From Oscillospiraceae bacterium (GTDB taxonomy: Bacteria; Bacillota; Clostridia; UMGS1810), in contig JAJXRJ010000057.1 of NCBI GenBank assembly GCA_021629085.1, positions 1-7,694 on the forward strand: 7,694 nt of DNA, in the 5' to 3' direction. Positions 1-5,771 of the stretch are shown piece by piece. Positions within the stretch are counted from its first letter, which is position 1; every line of letters begins with the position of its first letter. Made by a program: the position numbers and the translations under genes. A model generated the notes under the pieces. That model made no database searches, had not been told where the DNA came from, and saw only the letters and a list, made by a program, of their open reading frames with translations.

Positions 1-117
1 GGGCTCGGTTGCCTGCAGGCCGTAATCGCCGTATACGACTTTATTGCCGCGTGTGGCTTTCCCGGTCATTCTGCCCCGCATCACCCTTCTATATTTCACT
101 CTTTTCGGTAATAACAT
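1..117 (-). CDS. rplP: Ribosomal protein L16 (uL16), N-terminal 39 residues, cut by window edge
   Basis: This is the start of the large-subunit protein L16, which sits near the tRNA sites of the 50S particle. The 39 visible codons begin MLLPKRVKYRRVMRGRMTGK and continue through a GNKVVYGDYGLQA segment, which is the standard L16 N-terminus. The frame is open to base 1 and the rest of the gene lies outside the window. The ATG at 117-115 is only 2 nt beyond the rpsC stop codon. Its ribosome binding site GGAGG (131-127) lies inside the last codons of rpsC, so translation is probably coupled to rpsC. Position after rpsC is the canonical S10-operon order. Confidence 0.95.
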   Translation of the reverse strand, partial: MLLPKRVKYRRVMRGRMTGKATRGNKVVYGDYGLQATEP

Positions 118-119
118 GG

Positions 120-839
120 TTATCTGCCTCCTTCGCCTTTTGCAGCCGGTCTGTTCGTCCGAGCAGGCCGCGCGGGTCTTGCAGGGGGAGTGCTCTCCTG
201 CTGGTTGCCGGCTTTTAAGACCTCGCCTTTGTAAATCCAGACTTTTACGCCGATTTTACCATAGGTAGTATTTGCTTCATAGAAGCCGTAGTCGATGTCT
301 GCACGCAGGGTTTGAAGCGGAATGGTCCCCTCATGGTAGTGCTCAGTACGGGCAATTTCTGCACCGCCCAAACGGCCGGACACGCAAGTTTTAATGCCCT
401 TGACGCCCAGCTTCATTGCACGCTGCATGCACTGTTTCATTGCACGGCGGAACGAAATACGCCGCTCAAGCTGCGCTGCAATGTTTTCTGCAACCAACTG
501 TGCGTTGGTTTCTGCGCTTCTCACCTCAACAATATTGATAATGACGTTTTTGTGAATCAGTTTTTCCACATTTGCTTTGATTTTTTCTTTTTCTGCACCA
601 CCGCGGCCAATGATAATACCGGGTTTTGCAGCGTGGATGTTAATTCTGACTTTATTGTCCGTTCTTTCAATTTCAATTTTCGCAATTCCGGCCTGGAAGA
701 GCGATTTCTTCAGATATTTTCTTATATTGAAGTCTTCAACGAGGTTGTCGCCAAACGATTTTTTGTCAGCGTACCACTTTGAATCCCAATCTTTGATGAC
801 ACCAACGCGAAGTCCGTGCGGATGTACTTTCTGACCCAA
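120..839 (-). CDS. rpsC: Ribosomal protein S3 (uS3), TTG start
   Basis: This encodes the 30S protein S3, which helps form the mRNA entry channel. The 239-residue product starts MGQKVHPHGLRVGVI, the expected S3 N-terminus. A type II KH domain carries the GxxG loop as GRGG at residues 78-81, and the C-terminal domain includes GVKGIKTCVSGRLGGAEIAR (145-164). Family alignment fixes the start at 839, where the codon is TTG rather than ATG; a perfect AAGGAGG (GGAGG at 852-848) stands 8 nt upstream. The tail after residue 215 is a low-complexity Pro/Ala/Arg segment with PAR repeats (219-227), probably a disordered lineage-specific extension. Its last codons also carry the rplP ribosome binding site. 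The gene lies 18 nt after rplV. Confidence 0.97.
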   Translation of the reverse strand: MGQKVHPHGLRVGVIKDWDSKWYADKKSFGDNLVEDFNIRKYLKKSLFQAGIAKIEIERTDNKVRINIHAAKPGIIIGRGGAEKEKIKANVEKLIHKNVIINIVEVRSAETNAQLVAENIAAQLERRISFRRAMKQCMQRAMKLGVKGIKTCVSGRLGGAEIARTEHYHEGTIPLQTLRADIDYGFYEANTTYGKIGVKVWIYKGEVLKAGNQQESTPPARPARPARTNRPAAKGEGGR

Positions 840-847
840 AACTCTTA

Positions 848-852
848 CCTCC
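848..852 (-). promoter_or_regulatory. Ribosome binding site supporting the TTG start of rpsC
   Basis: The minus strand reads AAGAAGGAGGTAAGAGTT followed by TTG. GGAGG is 8 nt from the TTG codon, and the surrounding AAGGAGGT matches the anti-Shine-Dalgarno sequence well. No ATG or GTG fits the S3 N-terminus here, so the site decides the start. Confidence 0.85.
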
Positions 853-857
853 TTCTT

Positions 858-1211
858 TTATTCTTTTTCTTTTAACACAACCGTGATGTGGCTGGTGCGT
901 TTGCGGATACGAAATGCCCTGCCCTGCGCTCTGGGCTGTACACGTTTGAGCGTGGGGCCCTGATTTGCAAAAATCTCTGCAACATAGAGCTTATCGGTAT
1001 CCATGTGGTGGTTGGTCTCCGCATTGGCGACCGCGGATTTTACCAACTTTTCCACCAACGGCGAAGCAGCCTTGGGTGTGAATCTCAATATTGCCAAAGC
1101 CTCGGAAACAGGCTTATTTCGGATTAAGTCAATCACAGTTTTCACTTTTCTGGAAGAAATACGGGCGTAGCTTAATTTTGCCCTTGCTTCACTTGCAACT
1201 GTCTGTTCCAT
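858..1211 (-). CDS. rplV: Ribosomal protein L22 (uL22)
   Basis: This encodes the 50S protein L22, whose long beta-hairpin lines the nascent peptide exit tunnel near L4. The 117-residue product has the family core: YARISSRKVKTVIDLIRNK near the N-terminus, AVANAETNHHMDTDKLYVAE in the middle, and the hairpin and C-terminal block GPTLKRVQPRAQGRAFRIRK, then RTSHITVVL. Length and motifs are normal for the family, and I see no macrolide-resistance-type deletion in the hairpin. The start is ATG with GGAGG (1226-1222) 10 nt upstream. It sits between rpsS and rpsC as expected in the S10 operon. Confidence 0.97.
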   Translation of the reverse strand: MEQTVASEARAKLSYARISSRKVKTVIDLIRNKPVSEALAILRFTPKAASPLVEKLVKSAVANAETNHHMDTDKLYVAEIFANQGPTLKRVQPRAQGRAFRIRKRTSHITVVLKEKE

Positions 1212-1254
1212 AAAGATAACTCCTCCTCTCCGGTCATTCCATCATCAAACAACA

Positions 1255-1533
1255 TTATTTTACGCCGGATGTTTTTGCGCCGGCATGGCCTTTAAAGGTT
1301 CTGGTGGGAGCAAACTCTCCCAGCTTGTGGCCAACCATGTCCTCGCTGACATACACCGGGACATGTTTTCTGCCGTCATAAACCGCAATGGTGTGCCCTA
1401 CCATTTCCGGGAATATCGTAGACGCGCGGGACCAGGTTTTGATAACGCGTTTTTCGCCCGCATCGTTCATTGCAACAATCCGTTTCATCAGGCTGTCTTC
1501 CACATAGGGACCTTTTTTAACTGATCTACCCAT
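1255..1533 (-). CDS. rpsS: Ribosomal protein S19 (uS19)
   Basis: This encodes the 30S head protein S19, which forms a complex with S13 and contacts the large subunit in intersubunit bridges. The 92-residue product is full length for the family. It begins MGRSVKKGPYVEDSLMKRI and contains IKTWSRASTIFPEMVGHTIA and the conserved GHKLGEFAPTRTFKGH block close to the C-terminus. The ATG is preceded by AAAGGAGG with a 6-nt spacer. The gene follows rplB after 32 nt and precedes rplV by 43 nt. Confidence 0.97.
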   Translation of the reverse strand: MGRSVKKGPYVEDSLMKRIVAMNDAGEKRVIKTWSRASTIFPEMVGHTIAVYDGRKHVPVYVSEDMVGHKLGEFAPTRTFKGHAGAKTSGVK

Positions 1534-1565
1534 TATAAACCTCCTTTACGCATGATACAAACAAT

Positions 1566-2399
1566 TTATTTCGTGTTTCTGCGTTTTACAATAAATTTAC
1601 TGCTCTGTTTCTTCTTATTCCGTGTCTTATAACCCAAAGTCGGTTTGCCCCAAGGGGTAACAGGGGTGGGCATACCAATGGGGGATTTGCCCTCGCCGCC
1701 GCCGTGGGGATGGTCACAGGGGTTCATAACCACACCGCGGACAGTGGGACGCCAGCCCATGTGCCGTTTCCGGCCTGCTTTACCAATGGAGATATTCTCG
1801 TGGTCGAGGTTGCCGACCTGTCCAATCGTCGCACGGCAGTCAAGGCGCACCATGCGGACTTCGCCGGAAGGCAGACGTACCTGCGCGTATTTGCCCTCTT
1901 TTGCCATGAGCTGTGCACTGTTGCCTGCGCTGCGGACCAGCTGCGCGCCCCGGTTGGGGAACAGCTCAATGTTGTGAATCAGCGTACCAACGGGAATCGC
2001 GCTGATGGGCATTGCGTTGCCAGGTTTGATGTCTGCATCCACACCCGAGCGGACAACGTCGCCCACTTTTAAGGTGTGCGGTGCAAGGATATACGCTTTT
2101 TCGCCGTCCTCATACTGGATGAGCGCGATATTGGCTGAACGGTTCGGATCGTATTCAATGGTCTGAACGGTTGCGTTCATGCCGTCCTTTGTCCTTTTAA
2201 AATCAATGATTCTATATTTCCGTTTGTTTCCGCCGCCGCGATGGCGAACAGTGATGCGGCCATAGGAGTTCCTGCCGGCGTTCTTTTTGAGCGGTTCCAG
2301 CAGCGACTTTTCCGGCGCAACCTTTGACACTTCTTCAAAGGTGGACACTGTCATAAATCTGCGAGCGGGAGAAGTAGGATTAAATTTTTTAATCGCCAT
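1566..2399 (-). CDS. rplB: Ribosomal protein L2 (uL2)
   Basis: This encodes L2, a primary 23S rRNA-binding protein close to the peptidyl transferase centre and needed for subunit association. The product has 277 residues, the usual length. It starts MAIKKFNPTSPARRFMTVST, carries the N-terminal GRITVRHRGGGNKRKYRIIDF block (48-67), and has the conserved DHPHGGGEG motif at 229-237. The first His of that motif (230) corresponds to the functionally important histidine of the Escherichia coli protein. The C-terminus is basic (KTRNKKKQSSKFIVKRR). AAGGAG lies 10 nt before the ATG. It is 28 nt downstream of rplW. Confidence 0.97.
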   Translation of the reverse strand: MAIKKFNPTSPARRFMTVSTFEEVSKVAPEKSLLEPLKKNAGRNSYGRITVRHRGGGNKRKYRIIDFKRTKDGMNATVQTIEYDPNRSANIALIQYEDGEKAYILAPHTLKVGDVVRSGVDADIKPGNAMPISAIPVGTLIHNIELFPNRGAQLVRSAGNSAQLMAKEGKYAQVRLPSGEVRMVRLDCRATIGQVGNLDHENISIGKAGRKRHMGWRPTVRGVVMNPCDHPHGGGEGKSPIGMPTPVTPWGKPTLGYKTRNKKKQSSKFIVKRRNTK

Positions 2400-2427
2400 G
2401 TTCTGTTCACTCCTTCAACTAAATTAA

Positions 2428-2718
2428 TTACGCCAATCCTTCGAAGAATTCAATGGTTTTGGAATCTTCCGACAACTTCACGACCGCCTTTTTCCAGTCG
2501 GGGCGTTTGCCCGAGGTGGCGCCCATCCGTTTTACCTTGCCCTTTACGCGGGATGTGGTAACGCTTACAACCTTGACGTTAAAAATCTCTTCAACTGCCT
2601 GCCGGATGGCGACTTTATTGGCGTCTTTGGCCACTTCAAACGTATACTTTTTATCAGCGAGCTGATCCATGCTCTTTTCGGAGATAATGGGTCTTATAAT
2701 GATATCGTGTGCATTCAT
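2428..2718 (-). CDS. rplW: Ribosomal protein L23 (uL23)
   Basis: This encodes L23, a protein at the exit of the ribosomal tunnel that serves as docking site for trigger factor and signal recognition particle. The 96-residue product shows the family pattern: IIRPIISEKSM at the N-terminus, YTFEVAKDANKVAIRQAVEEIF in the core, then VKGKVKRMGATSGKRPDWKKA. The ATG overlaps the rplD stop by one base (TAATG), and its GGAGG (2733-2729) lies within the last codons of rplD. This is a typical translational-coupling arrangement. Confidence 0.97.
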   Translation of the reverse strand: MNAHDIIIRPIISEKSMDQLADKKYTFEVAKDANKVAIRQAVEEIFNVKVVSVTTSRVKGKVKRMGATSGKRPDWKKAVVKLSEDSKTIEFFEGLA

Positions 2719-3341
2719 TATGCAAACACCTCCTCAATCTTATCGACCGCGTCTTTCGCGATTATAAGCTGGTCATGGTTTAAAATTTCGTATACATTGA
2801 GCACATTGGCAAACGAAACTGTGACGCCTTTGATATTGCGGCCAGACCGCAAAATGAAATCGTCTTTTTCTGCCGTTACAATCAGGGCCTTGGTATCAAC
2901 GCCCAAATTTTTGAGCATTGCTGCCATCTCTTTGGTTTTGTACCCGTCCAGCTTAAGTTCGTCAATCACCTTGATTTCATTTTCCTGTGCTTTTGCGCTC
3001 AAGGCGGATTTTAACGCAACCCGTTTTACTTTTTTATTCAGCCGGTAGCTGTAATCGCGGGGTTTGGGGCCAAGTGCAATACCGCCCTTAATCCACTGCG
3101 TTGCCCGGATGCTGCCCTGGCGCGCGCGGCCCGTTCCTTTTTGCCTCCACGGTTTGATGCCGCCGCCGCTGACTTCCGAGCGGGTTTTGGTGCTTTGCGT
3201 GCCCTGCCGCTGGTTTGCCAAATAGTTGACAACCACCTGATGCAGAACGCTTTTATTCACTTCCTGACCGAAGATATTCTCGCTTAACTCAATATCTCCA
3301 ATCTGGCTTCCGTCCATTTTATATAAACCTGCTTTCGGCAT
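2718..3341 (-). CDS. rplD: Ribosomal protein L4 (uL4)
   Basis: This encodes L4, which binds 23S rRNA and sends a loop into the peptide exit tunnel opposite L22. The 207-residue product includes the tunnel-loop block GGGIKPWRQKGTGRARQGS (about residues 61-79), the GPKPRDYSYRLNKKVKRVA segment, and a C-terminal Rossmann-like core ending in EEVFA. In Escherichia coli L4 also represses its own operon through the S10 leader. Whether it does so here is unknown, and a comparable role would have to act through the leader at 4643-4408. ATG with GGAGG 7 nt upstream; 29 nt after rplC. Confidence 0.97.
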   Translation of the reverse strand: MPKAGLYKMDGSQIGDIELSENIFGQEVNKSVLHQVVVNYLANQRQGTQSTKTRSEVSGGGIKPWRQKGTGRARQGSIRATQWIKGGIALGPKPRDYSYRLNKKVKRVALKSALSAKAQENEIKVIDELKLDGYKTKEMAAMLKNLGVDTKALIVTAEKDDFILRSGRNIKGVTVSFANVLNVYEILNHDQLIIAKDAVDKIEEVFA

Positions 3342-3370
3342 GTTTAGTCCTCCTTTCTAAAAAGCTCTCT

Positions 3371-4000
3371 TTATGCTTTTACCGTATTGATAATTGTCAA
3401 TAATCCACCTTTGGGGCCCGGGACCGCACCTTTTACCAAGATGAGGTTTTTGTCCGCGTCCACCCGGACGATATCCAGGTTTTGGACCGTCACCTGTTCA
3501 ACACCCATGTGCCCGGGAAGCTTTTTATTTTTCATAACGCGCGACGGCGTAGAGCAAGCGCCCATGGAACCAACGCCTCTGTGGTAGCCGGAACCGTGGC
3601 TCATCGGGCCGCGGTGCGTTCCCCAGCGTTTGGTGGTACCGGCAAAGCCTTTCCCTTTGCTGATGCCGGTTACGTCGATTTTATCACCAGCTGCAAAGAT
3701 ATCCGCTTTGATTTCGTCGCCCAGATTGTAGGTGACGCCATCGTCAAACCGGAACTCCCGCAAGTATTTCTTAGGCGCGACGCCAGCCTTGTCCAAGTGG
3801 CCTTTTTTCGGCTTGTTGAGCTTTTTCTCTTTCACGTCGGTATACCCCACCTGCACTGCCGCATAGCCGTCGTTTTCAACGGTTTTGAGCTGTGTAACCG
3901 TAACCGGGCCAGCTTCGATCACAGTGACCGGGATCACCGCTCCGTCCTCGGCAAAGACCTGGGTCATTCCGAGCTTTTTTCCCAAAATTGCTTTTTGCAT
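3371..4000 (-). CDS. rplC: Ribosomal protein L3 (uL3)
   Basis: This encodes L3, one of the earliest 50S assembly proteins, with a long extension reaching the peptidyl transferase centre. The 209-residue product starts MQKAILGKKLGMTQVF and has the conserved extension KGKGFAGTTKRWGTHRGPMS followed by HGSGYHRGVGSMGA and KLPGHMGVEQVTVQNLDIV. A His (PGHMG) occupies the place of the glutamine that is methylated in Escherichia coli; to my knowledge His is usual in Gram-positive L3. GGAGG (4013-4009) is 8 nt before the ATG. It is separated from rpsJ by an unusually structured 92-nt gap. Confidence 0.97.
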   Translation of the reverse strand: MQKAILGKKLGMTQVFAEDGAVIPVTVIEAGPVTVTQLKTVENDGYAAVQVGYTDVKEKKLNKPKKGHLDKAGVAPKKYLREFRFDDGVTYNLGDEIKADIFAAGDKIDVTGISKGKGFAGTTKRWGTHRGPMSHGSGYHRGVGSMGACSTPSRVMKNKKLPGHMGVEQVTVQNLDIVRVDADKNLILVKGAVPGPKGGLLTIINTVKA

Positions 4001-4026
4001 TATCTGTTCCTCCTATTTGGTTATTG

Positions 4027-4092
4027 GTTGAGGGGATTCCCCCAACATTGACCATCCGCAAATATGCGGAATCGGGAAAGGAAGCCCTTCCC
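4027..4092 (-). other. Cluster of three stem-loops in the rpsJ-rplC gap
   Basis: Read on the minus strand after the rpsJ stop, three inverted repeats follow one another. The first is at 4092-4074 (GGGAAGG pairing with CCTTTCCC, one bulged base, 4-nt loop). The second is at 4070-4055 (TCCGCA, loop TATT, TGCGGA, perfect). The third is at 4046-4027 (GTTG-GGGG, loop AAT, CCCC-U-CAAC, one bulge). None is followed by a T run, so they are not intrinsic terminators. They end 13 nt before the rplC ribosome binding site. Processing, mRNA stabilisation or translational control are possible roles; this is inference. Confidence 0.6.
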
Positions 4093-4407
4093 TCAAACCT
4101 GCTTAATTTCAATGTCCACACCGGCGGGCAGAGAAATCTTTAAAAGCGTATCAATGGTTTTTGACGTCGGGTTTAAAATGTCAATCAGGCGCTTGTGCGT
4201 CCGCATTTCAAACTGTTCACGGGAATCTTTGTACTTGTGAACCGCACGCAAAATCGTCACGATTTCTTTTTTCGTGGGAAGCGGAATGGGCCCGGACACC
4301 TTTGCACCGGTTCTGATTGCCGTTTCAACGATTTTTTGCGCCGATTGGTCAACCAACTGATGGTCGTACGCTTTGAGTTTGATTCTGATTTTCTGACTGT
4401 TAGCCAT
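4093..4407 (-). CDS. rpsJ: Ribosomal protein S10 (uS10, NusE)
   Basis: This encodes S10 of the 30S head. As NusE it also takes part in transcription antitermination and in coupling to RNA polymerase through NusG. The 104-residue product starts MANSQKIRIKLKAYDHQLVD and has the characteristic GPIPLPTKKEIVTILRAVHK and SREQFEMRTHKRLIDILNP segments, ending PAGVDIEIKQV. AAGGAGGT stands about 7 nt before the ATG. It is the first gene of the operon; the preceding 235 nt are a transcribed leader, and no tuf gene lies upstream as would be common in Firmicutes. Confidence 0.97.
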   Translation of the reverse strand: MANSQKIRIKLKAYDHQLVDQSAQKIVETAIRTGAKVSGPIPLPTKKEIVTILRAVHKYKDSREQFEMRTHKRLIDILNPTSKTIDTLLKISLPAGVDIEIKQV

Positions 4408-4525
4408 CGTAGTACCTCCTTACATAATTGGATTGTTGTGCATTACGACAGTCGTAAAACAGTACACCCAGCCGTGTGTTTCGCGCTTTGGGCATTATAA
4501 ATCCCAGTTTGTGTAAACTGGGCAT
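4400..4525 (-). CDS. Possible 41-codon leader ORF overlapping the rpsJ start
   Basis: An open frame begins at ATG 4525-4523, 4 nt after an AGGAG, and runs 41 codons (MPSLHKLGFIMPKARNTRLG and onward). It ends at a TAA inside the second and third codons of rpsJ, out of frame with rpsJ. The overlap would allow its translation to affect rpsJ initiation. The spacing is short, an open frame of this size is unremarkable by chance, and I recognise no family. Its start also lies inside a strong hairpin. Confidence 0.15.
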   Translation of the reverse strand: MPSLHKLGFIMPKARNTRLGVLFYDCRNAQQSNYVRRYYDG

Positions 4526-4643
4526 AATACTCCTGTACTGTGACTTTGCCGCCCGAGTTCATTGATTCGGACATTCTCCACGGAAATTAGCCGGCAGATA
4601 CACCAGCTGCAACCTCCCGCTTCATCGTATGTCATGCCACACC
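4408..4643 (-). promoter_or_regulatory. S10 operon 5' leader, structured
   Basis: This is the untranslated leader expected from the promoter at 4677-4649. It is clearly less AT-rich than the DNA upstream of the promoter. Stem-loops visible on the minus strand: GTCCGA/TCGGGC around a 10-nt loop (4572-4551, one G-U pair); CCCAGTTT/AAACTGGG around ACAC (4522-4503), extended by outer ATTAT/ATAAT (4528-4524 with 4498-4494); and TTACGA/TCGTAA around CTG (4457-4443), 24 nt before the rpsJ Shine-Dalgarno. No stem is followed by a T run, so I see no attenuator terminator. Autoregulation by L4 or another protein is possible by analogy with other S10 operons but is not shown. I could not match it to a named leader family. 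Confidence 0.55.
4559..4603 (-). CDS. Possible 14-codon leader peptide in the S10 leader
   Basis: A GTG codon at 4603-4601 stands 9 nt after GGGAGG (4618-4613), a good Shine-Dalgarno. It opens a 14-residue frame, MYLPANFRGECPNQ, closed by TGA at 4561-4559. The Shine-Dalgarno is the best one in the leader apart from that of rpsJ. The peptide matches no family I know, and a short frame of this kind can arise by chance. Confidence 0.2.
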   Translation of the reverse strand: MYLPANFRGECPNQ

Positions 4644-4648
4644 AGAAC

Positions 4649-4677
4649 ATTTTACACTATTTGCCTATATAATGCAA
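4649..4677 (-). promoter_or_regulatory. Sigma-A-type promoter of the S10 operon
   Basis: The minus strand has -35 TTGCAT (4677-4672), a 17-nt spacer and -10 TAAAAT (4654-4649). Transcription would start near 4643-4641, giving a leader of about 235 nt. The 110 nt upstream are very AT-rich with A and T runs, compatible with an UP element that boosts initiation. It lies downstream of the xerD terminator, so the S10 operon has its own promoter. Confidence 0.75.
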
Positions 4678-4794
4678 GATTTTTTTACTGTTTTAACCGC
4701 ATTTCCAGGAATTTTTTAAAATTTCGTTAAAACTGCACAAATAAAAGAAATAATTTAATAGATTATTTATAAAATATTCGCGTATAAATAAGAG

Positions 4795-4820
4795 ATTTTT
4801 GCATACACCTCTGCAAAAAT
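4795..4820. repeat. 9-bp perfect inverted repeat between xerD terminator and S10 promoter
   Basis: ATTTTTGCA (4795-4803) and TGCAAAAAT (4812-4820) are exact inverted copies separated by 8 bp. On the minus strand the repeat begins 6 nt after the T run of the xerD terminator and lies about 118 bp upstream of the S10 promoter -35. It could be a protein-binding site, a weak second hairpin, or chance in AT-rich DNA. Confidence 0.5.
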
Positions 4821-4826
4821 TTCAGC

Positions 4827-4854
4827 AAAAAAGCCTCCGTCAAAAAACGGAGGC
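4827..4854 (-). terminator. Intrinsic terminator after xerD
   Basis: On the minus strand GCCTCCG (4854-4848) pairs with CGGAGGC (4839-4833) around an 8-nt loop, TTTTTTGA, followed immediately by TTTTTT (4832-4827). It begins 7 nt after the xerD stop codon and separates the proC-spoIIM-xerD unit from the S10 operon. Confidence 0.92.
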
Positions 4855-4861
4855 ATGCATT

Positions 4862-5743
4862 TTAAGCACGTGGATGTGCCTTGTTGTAAACCTCTTTCAT
4901 GCGGGTTTTAATCAATTTGGAATAAATCTGTGTAGAGGAAATGTCGCTGTGCCCCAGCATTTCCTGTACACTGGAGAGGTCGGCCCCGTTTTCTAAAAGG
5001 TGCGCTGCAAAGGAATGGCGCAGCGTGTGCGGCGTAATCTCTTTTTGAATATGCGCTTTTTCCTTATATTCCTTAATGATTTTCCAAAACCCCTGGCGGG
5101 TGAGATGCCCGCCGTTGCAGTTGACAAACAAAAACGGCTCGCTTGCGTTTACAATCATATACGGCCGCGCAAACTGCAAATAGTCGCCCATGGCCCGGAT
5201 GCACTGTGTGCCAAGCGGGATAATTCTCGCCCGGTTGCCCGCCGTGCACTTGACAAAACCCAGGGAGATCTCCACATCGTCCACCGCCAGGCCCACCAAT
5301 TCCGACACCTTGATGCCGGAAGCGTAAATCAGCTCCAGCATGGCCTTGTCCCGCTTTCCCTTATAGGTGGAAATATCAGGCTGCCGAAGCAGCAGATCCA
5401 CCTCGTCCATGGTAAGGATTGCGGGCAGTTTTTTGTCCTGCCGCGGCAGCTCCAGCTTAAACGCTGGGTTGTCCTTTACCAAACCGCGCGAAAGCATAAA
5501 TGTATAAAATGTACGGATGGACGCAAGGCTGCGCGAGATACTGGACGGCGCGCGCTCCAGTTTTTTTAAATACAGTACATATGAAATTACATTGGTTTTG
5601 TTCACTTTATAAATGTCGACAAAGGTGGAATCCAAATAGCGTACAAACTGCCGGATATCCCGGCAATAGGACTGGATTGTACTTCCGGCGGCCTCCCGTT
5701 CATTTTCAAGATACGCCGCAAATTCTTCAACCAAACTCTGCAT
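4862..5743 (-). CDS. xerD: XerD-like tyrosine recombinase with two altered catalytic positions
   Basis: This is a 293-residue tyrosine recombinase of the XerC/XerD type, which normally resolves chromosome dimers at dif with FtsK. An N-terminal SAM-like DNA-binding domain (about 1-90) precedes the catalytic domain (about 107-285). The C-terminus YNKAHPRA and the neighbouring spoIIM identify it as the XerD lineage. Retained catalytic residues are His239 and Arg242 (PHTLRHSFAAHLL), His265 (LGHSDISSTQIY) and Tyr274. Two are altered. The helix motif reads ASGIKVSELVGL, with Lys145 (codon AAG, 5311-5309) where XerD has its first catalytic Arg. The beta-hairpin reads CTAGNRARIIPLG, with Ala168 (codon GCG, 5242-5240) replacing the catalytic Lys of GKGxK and one residue missing nearby. 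Activity may therefore be reduced or lost. GGAG stands 9 nt before the ATG; 28 nt after spoIIM. Confidence 0.9.
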   Translation of the reverse strand: MQSLVEEFAAYLENEREAAGSTIQSYCRDIRQFVRYLDSTFVDIYKVNKTNVISYVLYLKKLERAPSSISRSLASIRTFYTFMLSRGLVKDNPAFKLELPRQDKKLPAILTMDEVDLLLRQPDISTYKGKRDKAMLELIYASGIKVSELVGLAVDDVEISLGFVKCTAGNRARIIPLGTQCIRAMGDYLQFARPYMIVNASEPFLFVNCNGGHLTRQGFWKIIKEYKEKAHIQKEITPHTLRHSFAAHLLENGADLSSVQEMLGHSDISSTQIYSKLIKTRMKEVYNKAHPRA

Positions 5744-5771
5744 TCCCTACATCTCCAAAATTTTAAATCAT

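Noticed and set aside
312..782. Long plus-strand open frames opposite conserved genes (also 1704-2072, 3482-4051 and 5000-5569)
   Set aside because: They lie antisense to clearly conserved genes, lack good ribosome binding sites and give no recognisable domains. They are by-products of codon usage on the other strand.
4494..4528. Leader hairpin considered as an attenuator terminator
   Set aside because: The stem is followed by ATTTATAATG rather than a T run, so it does not meet intrinsic terminator criteria.
4495..4635. 46-codon open frame on the minus strand starting near the S10 transcription start (MTYDEAGGCSW...)
   Set aside because: There is no Shine-Dalgarno before the ATG, which is only a few bases from the predicted transcript start. 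The sequence resembles no known protein and it overlaps the leader stem-loops.
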